Source: Achromobacter sp. RTa
GTDB taxonomy: Bacteria; Pseudomonadota; Gammaproteobacteria; Burkholderiales; Burkholderiaceae_B
Direction: 5' to 3'
Assembly: GCF_000757485.1 (NCBI RefSeq)
Contig: NZ_JPYO01000027.1
Span: forward strand, 310,001-374,000
DNA length: 64,000 bases
Shown: positions 60,503 through 64,000 of the stretch, piece by piece
Layout: every line of letters starts with the position of its first letter
Numbering within the stretch: position 1 is the first letter of the stretch
Position numbers and translations under genes: made by a program
Notes under the pieces: model-generated
Told to the model about the DNA's origin: nothing
The model's database searches: none
Seen by the model: the letters and a program-made list of their open reading frames with translations, nothing else

Positions 60503-62665
60503 TTATTCGGCTTGCGGTTCCGATTGCGGGGCGGCTTCGGGCGCCGCAGCGGGCTGCTGCTGCTCGATGCCGCCGATGGCCTTGATGGACAGGCGCAGGC
60601 GTCCCTTGTCGTCGGCCTCGATGACCTTGACGCGGACTTGCTGGCCGACCTTCAGCACATCGTTGATGTTGGCGATGCGGTAGTTGGCGATCTCCGAGAT
60701 GTGCAGCAGGCCGTCGCGGCCCGGCAGCACCTGCACGATGGCGCCGAAGTCCAGCAGGCGCAGCACCGAGCCTTCGTAGATCTGGCCCACTTCGACGTCG
60801 GCGGTCAGCTCGACGATGCGGCGCTGGGCTTCCTTGGCCTGCGCTTCGTCGACGCTGGCGATCACGATCGTGCCGTCGTCGGAGATGTCGATCTGGGTGC
60901 CGGTTTCTTCGGTCAGCGCGCGGATGGTGGCGCCGCCCTTGCCGATCACGTCGCGGATCTTCTCGGGGTTGATCTTGATGGTCAGCATGCGCGGGGCGAA
61001 AGCCGACAGCTCGCCGCGCGAACCGTCCAGCGCTTCCTTCATCTTGCCCAGGATGTGCAGGCGGCCTTCGCGGGCCTGAGCCAGCGCGACCTGCATGATT
61101 TCCTTGGTGATGCCCTGGATCTTGATGTCCATCTGCAGTGCGGTGACGCCGTTCTCGGTGCCCGCGACCTTGAAGTCCATGTCGCCCAGGTGGTCTTCGT
61201 CGCCCAGGATGTCCGTCAGCACGGCGAACTTGCCGCCGTCCAGGATCAGGCCCATGGCCACGCCGGCCACGTGATCCTTGACCGGCACGCCGGCGTCCAT
61301 CATGGCCAGCGAGCCGCCGCAGACCGAAGCCATCGACGACGAGCCGTTGGACTCGGTGATTTCCGACACGATGCGGATGGTGTATTGGAAGTCTTCCGGT
61401 GCCGGCAGCAGCGGGATCAGCGCGCGCTTGGCCAGGCGGCCGTGACCGATTTCGCGGCGCTTCGGCACGCCGATGCGGCCCGTTTCGCCGGTGGCGAACG
61501 GAGGCATGTTGTAGTGCAGCATGAAGCGGTCGCGGTACTCGCCCATGAGCGCGTCGATGATCTGTTCGTCCTGCTTGGTGCCCAGCGTGGCCACGACCAG
61601 CGCCTGGGTTTCGCCACGGGTGAACAGGGCGCTGCCGTGAGCGCGCGGGAGCACGCCCAGGCGCACGCTGATCGGACGCACGGTGCGGGTGTCGCGGCCG
61701 TCGATACGCGGTTCGCCGTTCAGGATCTGGCCGCGGACGATTGCCGACTCCAGCGAGAACAGGATGTTGTCGACGGTCACGGCGTCCGGCGCCGGCTCGC
61801 CCTTCTCGGCGGCGGCGGCGTTCAGCTTGGCCGACACGTCGGCGTAGACTTCGCGCAGCTGCGTGGTGCGGGCCTGTTTTTCGCGGACCTGGTAGGCGGC
61901 GTTCAGGCCGTCCTGGGCGGCCGCGGTGACGGCGGCGATCAGGGCCTCGTCCTTGGCGGGAGCCTGCCAGTCCCAATCGGGCTTGCCGGCGTCCTTCACG
62001 AGCTCGTGAATGGCGTTGATGACGGCCTGCATTTGCTCATGGCCGTAGACCACGCCGCCCAGCATGATTTCTTCCGACAGCTGGTCGGCTTCCGATTCCA
62101 CCATCAGCACGGCGTTTTCGGTGCCGGCGACAACCAGGTCCAGCTTCGAGGACTTGAGTTGCGAGGCGGTGGGGTTGATCGCGTACTGGCCGTCGATGTA
62201 GCCCACGCGCGCGGCGCCGATCGGGCCGTTGAACGGGATGCCCGAAATGGCCAGCGCGGCCGAGGCGCCGATCATGGCGGGGATGTCGGGATCGATCTCG
62301 GGGTTGACCGACAGCGTGTGGATGACCACCTGGACTTCGTTGTAGAAATCCTCGGGGAACAGCGGACGCAGGGGACGGTCGATCAGGCGCGAGGTCAGCG
62401 TTTCCTTTTCGGAGGGCTTGCCTTCACGCTTGAAGAACCCGCCCGGGATGCGGCCGGCGGCGTAGGTCTTTTCGATGTAGTCGACGGTCAGCGGGAAAAA
62501 CGTCTGGCCCGGCTTGGCCTTCTTGGAAGCCACGACAGTGGCCAGGACAACGGTGTCCTCGATCGACACCACCACGGCGCCGGAGGCCTGGCGGGCGATC
62601 TCGCCAGTTTCCAGGACGACCGTGTGCTGGCCGTACTGGAACGATTTAGTCACTTTATTGAACAT
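60503..62665 (-). CDS. pnp: Polynucleotide phosphorylase
   Basis: 720 residues in the standard order: RNase PH domain 1, helical linker, RNase PH domain 2, KH (about 560-620, [20 protein letters not shown]) and S1 (about 630-700, [22 protein letters not shown]). The phosphate-binding catalytic patch is around [18 protein letters not shown] and [21 protein letters not shown]. It degrades RNA 3'-5' with phosphate. AAGGA lies 9 nt before ATG 62665. It is co-oriented with rpsO, as in most bacteria. A hairpin lies in the leader. Confidence 0.98.
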   Translation of the reverse strand: MFNKVTKSFQYGQHTVVLETGEIARQASGAVVVSIEDTVVLATVVASKKAKPGQTFFPLTVDYIEKTYAAGRIPGGFFKREGKPSEKETLTSRLIDRPLRPLFPEDFYNEVQVVIHTLSVNPEIDPDIPAMIGASAALAISGIPFNGPIGAARVGYIDGQYAINPTASQLKSSKLDLVVAGTENAVLMVESEADQLSEEIMLGGVVYGHEQMQAVINAIHELVKDAGKPDWDWQAPAKDEALIAAVTAAAQDGLNAAYQVREKQARTTQLREVYADVSAKLNAAAAEKGEPAPDAVTVDNILFSLESAIVRGQILNGEPRIDGRDTRTVRPISVRLGVLPRAHGSALFTRGETQALVVATLGTKQDEQIIDALMGEYRDRFMLHYNMPPFATGETGRIGVPKRREIGHGRLAKRALIPLLPAPEDFQYTIRIVSEITESNGSSSMASVCGGSLAMMDAGVPVKDHVAGVAMGLILDGGKFAVLTDILGDEDHLGDMDFKVAGTENGVTALQMDIKIQGITKEIMQVALAQAREGRLHILGKMKEALDGSRGELSAFAPRMLTIKINPEKIRDVIGKGGATIRALTEETGTQIDISDDGTIVIASVDEAQAKEAQRRIVELTADVEVGQIYEGSVLRLLDFGAIVQVLPGRDGLLHISEIANYRIANINDVLKVGQQVRVKVIEADDKGRLRLSIKAIGGIEQQQPAAAPEAAPQSEPQAE

Positions 62666-62689
62666 GACGATTATTCCTTACAAATGAAA

Positions 62690-62729
62690 AACCGTGGCCG
62701 TCGCGACATGCGTCGCACCGACCACGGTT
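62690..62729 (-). promoter_or_regulatory. rpsO-pnp intergenic stem-loop
   Basis: An imperfect 40-nt hairpin with outer stem aaccgtgg/ccacggtt between the S15 stop and pnp. In E. coli a stem-loop here is cut by RNase III and lets PNPase control its own mRNA; the same role is likely. It could also act as an attenuator of rpsO. Confidence 0.65.
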
Positions 62730-62755
62730 GCGTCATGGGGAGCCAGCCCCGTCGA

Positions 62756-63025
62756 TCACTTGCGCAGACCGAGTTTTTCGATCAGTGCGCGGTACGAATC
62801 GGGATTGCGGCCCTTGAGATAGTCGAGCAGCTTGCGGCGACGGCTGACCATACGCAGCAGACCGCGGCGCGAGTGATGGTCCTTCATGTGTTCTTTGAAG
62901 TGACCGGTCAGTTCGTTGATGCGGGCGGTGAGCAGAGCCACCTGAACTTCGGGGGAGCCGGTATCGCCTTGAGCGCGTTGGAATTGCGCAACGATATCGG
63001 ATTTCTTGATGTCAGCTACAGACAT
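62756..63025 (-). CDS. rpsO: 30S ribosomal protein S15
   Basis: 89 residues, the exact family length. [20 protein letters not shown], the 16S-rRNA-binding [26 protein letters not shown] and [23 protein letters not shown] match S15 throughout. AGAGG precedes ATG 63025. It forms an operon with pnp. Confidence 0.98.
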   Translation of the reverse strand: MSVADIKKSDIVAQFQRAQGDTGSPEVQVALLTARINELTGHFKEHMKDHHSRRGLLRMVSRRRKLLDYLKGRNPDSYRALIEKLGLRK

Positions 63026-63351
63026 TGATGACCTCTTCGGACATGCGACAGGGCCGAGGCGCCCTGACGTGGTTTGTAAAAAATTTGCGCGAACCTGGCT
63101 GAATTCGCTTTCTCACTGCTGCCAATGATGACTCAAACGGCACCTGGACAATAGACGCGAAGCGCGGTGCTCGGCACCGGGCGCGCGCTTGGGTTTCCAG
63201 GCCTCCGTGGCCAGCGCAAAATATCTTGCAGAATCAATACACTTGATAAAGCTCGATGATTATAGCCGATTCGCTAGAATTACCCCAATACGCCCGTCTG
63301 TCCCCTTTCCTGGATCAGGCCGCCGCGCCCCGACCTCCGCAGGAGAATGAT
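63026..63351. other. Divergent promoter region of rpsO and a lipoprotein gene
   Basis: 326 nt without a gene. It should hold the rpsO promoter and S15 leader (minus) and the lipoprotein promoter (plus). A TAGAAT near 63274 could be the plus-strand -10, but its -35 is poor. I see no clear repeat or second gene here. Confidence 0.45.
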
Positions 63352-63870
63352 ATGTCAAAATATTACAGAATCGCCCGTTCCGCGTTCGCCGCGGCGGCGC
63401 TGGCCGGCCTGGCGGCGTGCGCAAACATGGCCGAGGTGCCGCCGGGCACGCCCTACGCCGAGGTCATGGCCAAGTTCGGCCGCCCCAATTTCGAATGCCC
63501 GCAGGCCAATGGCGGGCGCCGCGTGATCTGGACGCAGCAGCCCATGGGCCAATATGCCTGGGGCACCAACGTCGGCGCCGACGGCCGCGTGGGCCAGGTG
63601 CTGCCGTTGCTGACGGACGCGCACTTCAAGGTGCTGAACGAAGGCGTATGGGGTCCCGACCGCGTGCGCTGCGAATTCGGCCCCCCCGCCAAGATTGAGG
63701 AAGCCGGCCTGGGCGAAAAGCGCGAGGTGGTCTGGTCGTACCGCTACAAGGAAAACGGCGTCTGGAACTCCCTGATGTACGTGTACATGAGCCGTGACGG
63801 CAGCAAGGTGACGCACTTCCACCCCGGCCCGGACCCCATGTACGACGACGACCGGCTCATGTGGCACTGA
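63352..63870 (+). CDS. Predicted lipoprotein of unknown function
   Basis: 172 residues from ATG 63352, preceded by AGGAGAATG; a frame from 63256 is not needed. The lipobox is LAAC (Cys23). The mature part begins ANMAEVPPGTPYAEVMAKFG, which resembles the small outer-membrane SmpA/OmlA or BamE-like fold (P-G-x-x-x-x-x-v-x-x-x-f-G-x-P), and has W-rich strands VVWSYRYKENGVWNSLMYVYM. Likely an envelope lipoprotein; the role is unknown. Confidence 0.85.
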   Translation: MSKYYRIARSAFAAAALAGLAACANMAEVPPGTPYAEVMAKFGRPNFECPQANGGRRVIWTQQPMGQYAWGTNVGADGRVGQVLPLLTDAHFKVLNEGVWGPDRVRCEFGPPAKIEEAGLGEKREVVWSYRYKENGVWNSLMYVYMSRDGSKVTHFHPGPDPMYDDDRLMWH

Positions 63871-63880
63871 CTCCTCCCCC

Positions 63881-63922
63881 CAGAAAGACAAAACCCGCCA
63901 GCCGGCGGGTTTTGTCTTTCTG
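63881..63922. terminator. Bidirectional terminator between convergent genes
   Basis: A perfect 19-bp stem (63881-63899 / 63904-63922), loop agcc, with A- and T-rich arms on both sides, serving the lipoprotein and the gene from the right edge. Confidence 0.88.
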
Positions 63923-63934
63923 GGCTGCCGCCGA

Positions 63935-64000
63935 TCAGGAGGATTGGCTGCGGCGCTCCTGGGTCAGGCGGCGCGCGCGGTTCCAGCGCCAGGCCCACAT
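63935..64000 (-). CDS. 3' end of a gene running off the right edge (partial)
   Basis: An open minus-strand frame of 21 codons with a TGA at 63935-63937. The visible C-terminus is ...WAWRWNRARRLTQERRSQSS, Trp- and Arg-rich, as after a last transmembrane helix. It ends 12 nt before the shared terminator. Family not identifiable. Confidence 0.45.
   Translation of the reverse strand: MWAWRWNRARRLTQERRSQSS

Overview
The window is GC-rich DNA from a betaproteobacterium of the Alcaligenaceae, most likely Bordetella or Achromobacter. The evidence is six Bug-type (TctC) periplasmic receptors, six LysR regulators beside small catabolic gene sets, a YadA-like adhesin, a Tat-exported phosphocholine-type phospholipase C, and a housekeeping block (secG-tpiA, pnp-rpsO, threonine ammonia-lyase). 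I identify the family from gene content only; no database was searched.

Layout. 1-6387 (minus strand) is an acyl-CoA catabolic operon: SDR dehydrogenase, formyl-CoA-transferase-like enzyme, SCPx-type thiolase, MaoC hydratase, alpha-methylacyl-CoA racemase, IclR regulator, and the start of an unknown gene. A second MaoC gene and a Bug receptor diverge from it (6638-8139). 8297-10210 encodes a large exported protein of unknown function. 10231-13407 holds Bug, carboxymuconolactone-decarboxylase-like and two unusual SDR genes, with a divergent LysR. 14456-16754 holds RidA, an Old Yellow Enzyme, an EF-Tu-domain-2-like protein and a YCII protein, with a divergent GcvA-like LysR. 18250-25084 holds NIPSNAP, cupin, two beta-hydroxyacid dehydrogenases, SDR, two Bug receptors and an MmgE/PrpD protein, with a divergent LysR.

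26190-36652 is the most coherent candidate pathway. A Bug receptor and a LysR regulator diverge, and then six genes follow in tight, mostly ATGA-overlapping order: hydantoinase A and B, a ThDP enzyme, a [2Fe-2S] protein, an FAD/BFD-cluster oxidoreductase and a DAO-type oxidase. The last three resemble HcnABC/opine oxidase. A tandem 83-bp repeat carrying two terminators and tRNA-Leu(GAG) close the region.

37212-50793 has another Bug receptor, an alpha-hydroxyacid oxidase overlapping a 2-oxoadipate dioxygenase/decarboxylase (HglS-like), a LysR gene, the YadA-like adhesin, phospholipase C with a small lipoprotein too short for routine gene calling, PhnDCE-type ABC transport genes, a HAD phosphatase and an RpiR regulator. 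The last group looks like an organophosphorus scavenging locus.

50947-64000 is mostly core genome: secG, tpiA, a quinone oxidoreductase, tRNA-Ser(UGA), a universal stress protein, LysR and nitrilase. Then comes tRNA-Leu(UAA) split by a group I intron, a Fur-box-like site with an ECF sigma-factor remnant and a siderophore-type esterase, a PIN protein, threonine ammonia-lyase, lipoproteins, pnp and rpsO. No transposase, integrase, CRISPR array or prophage gene was seen.
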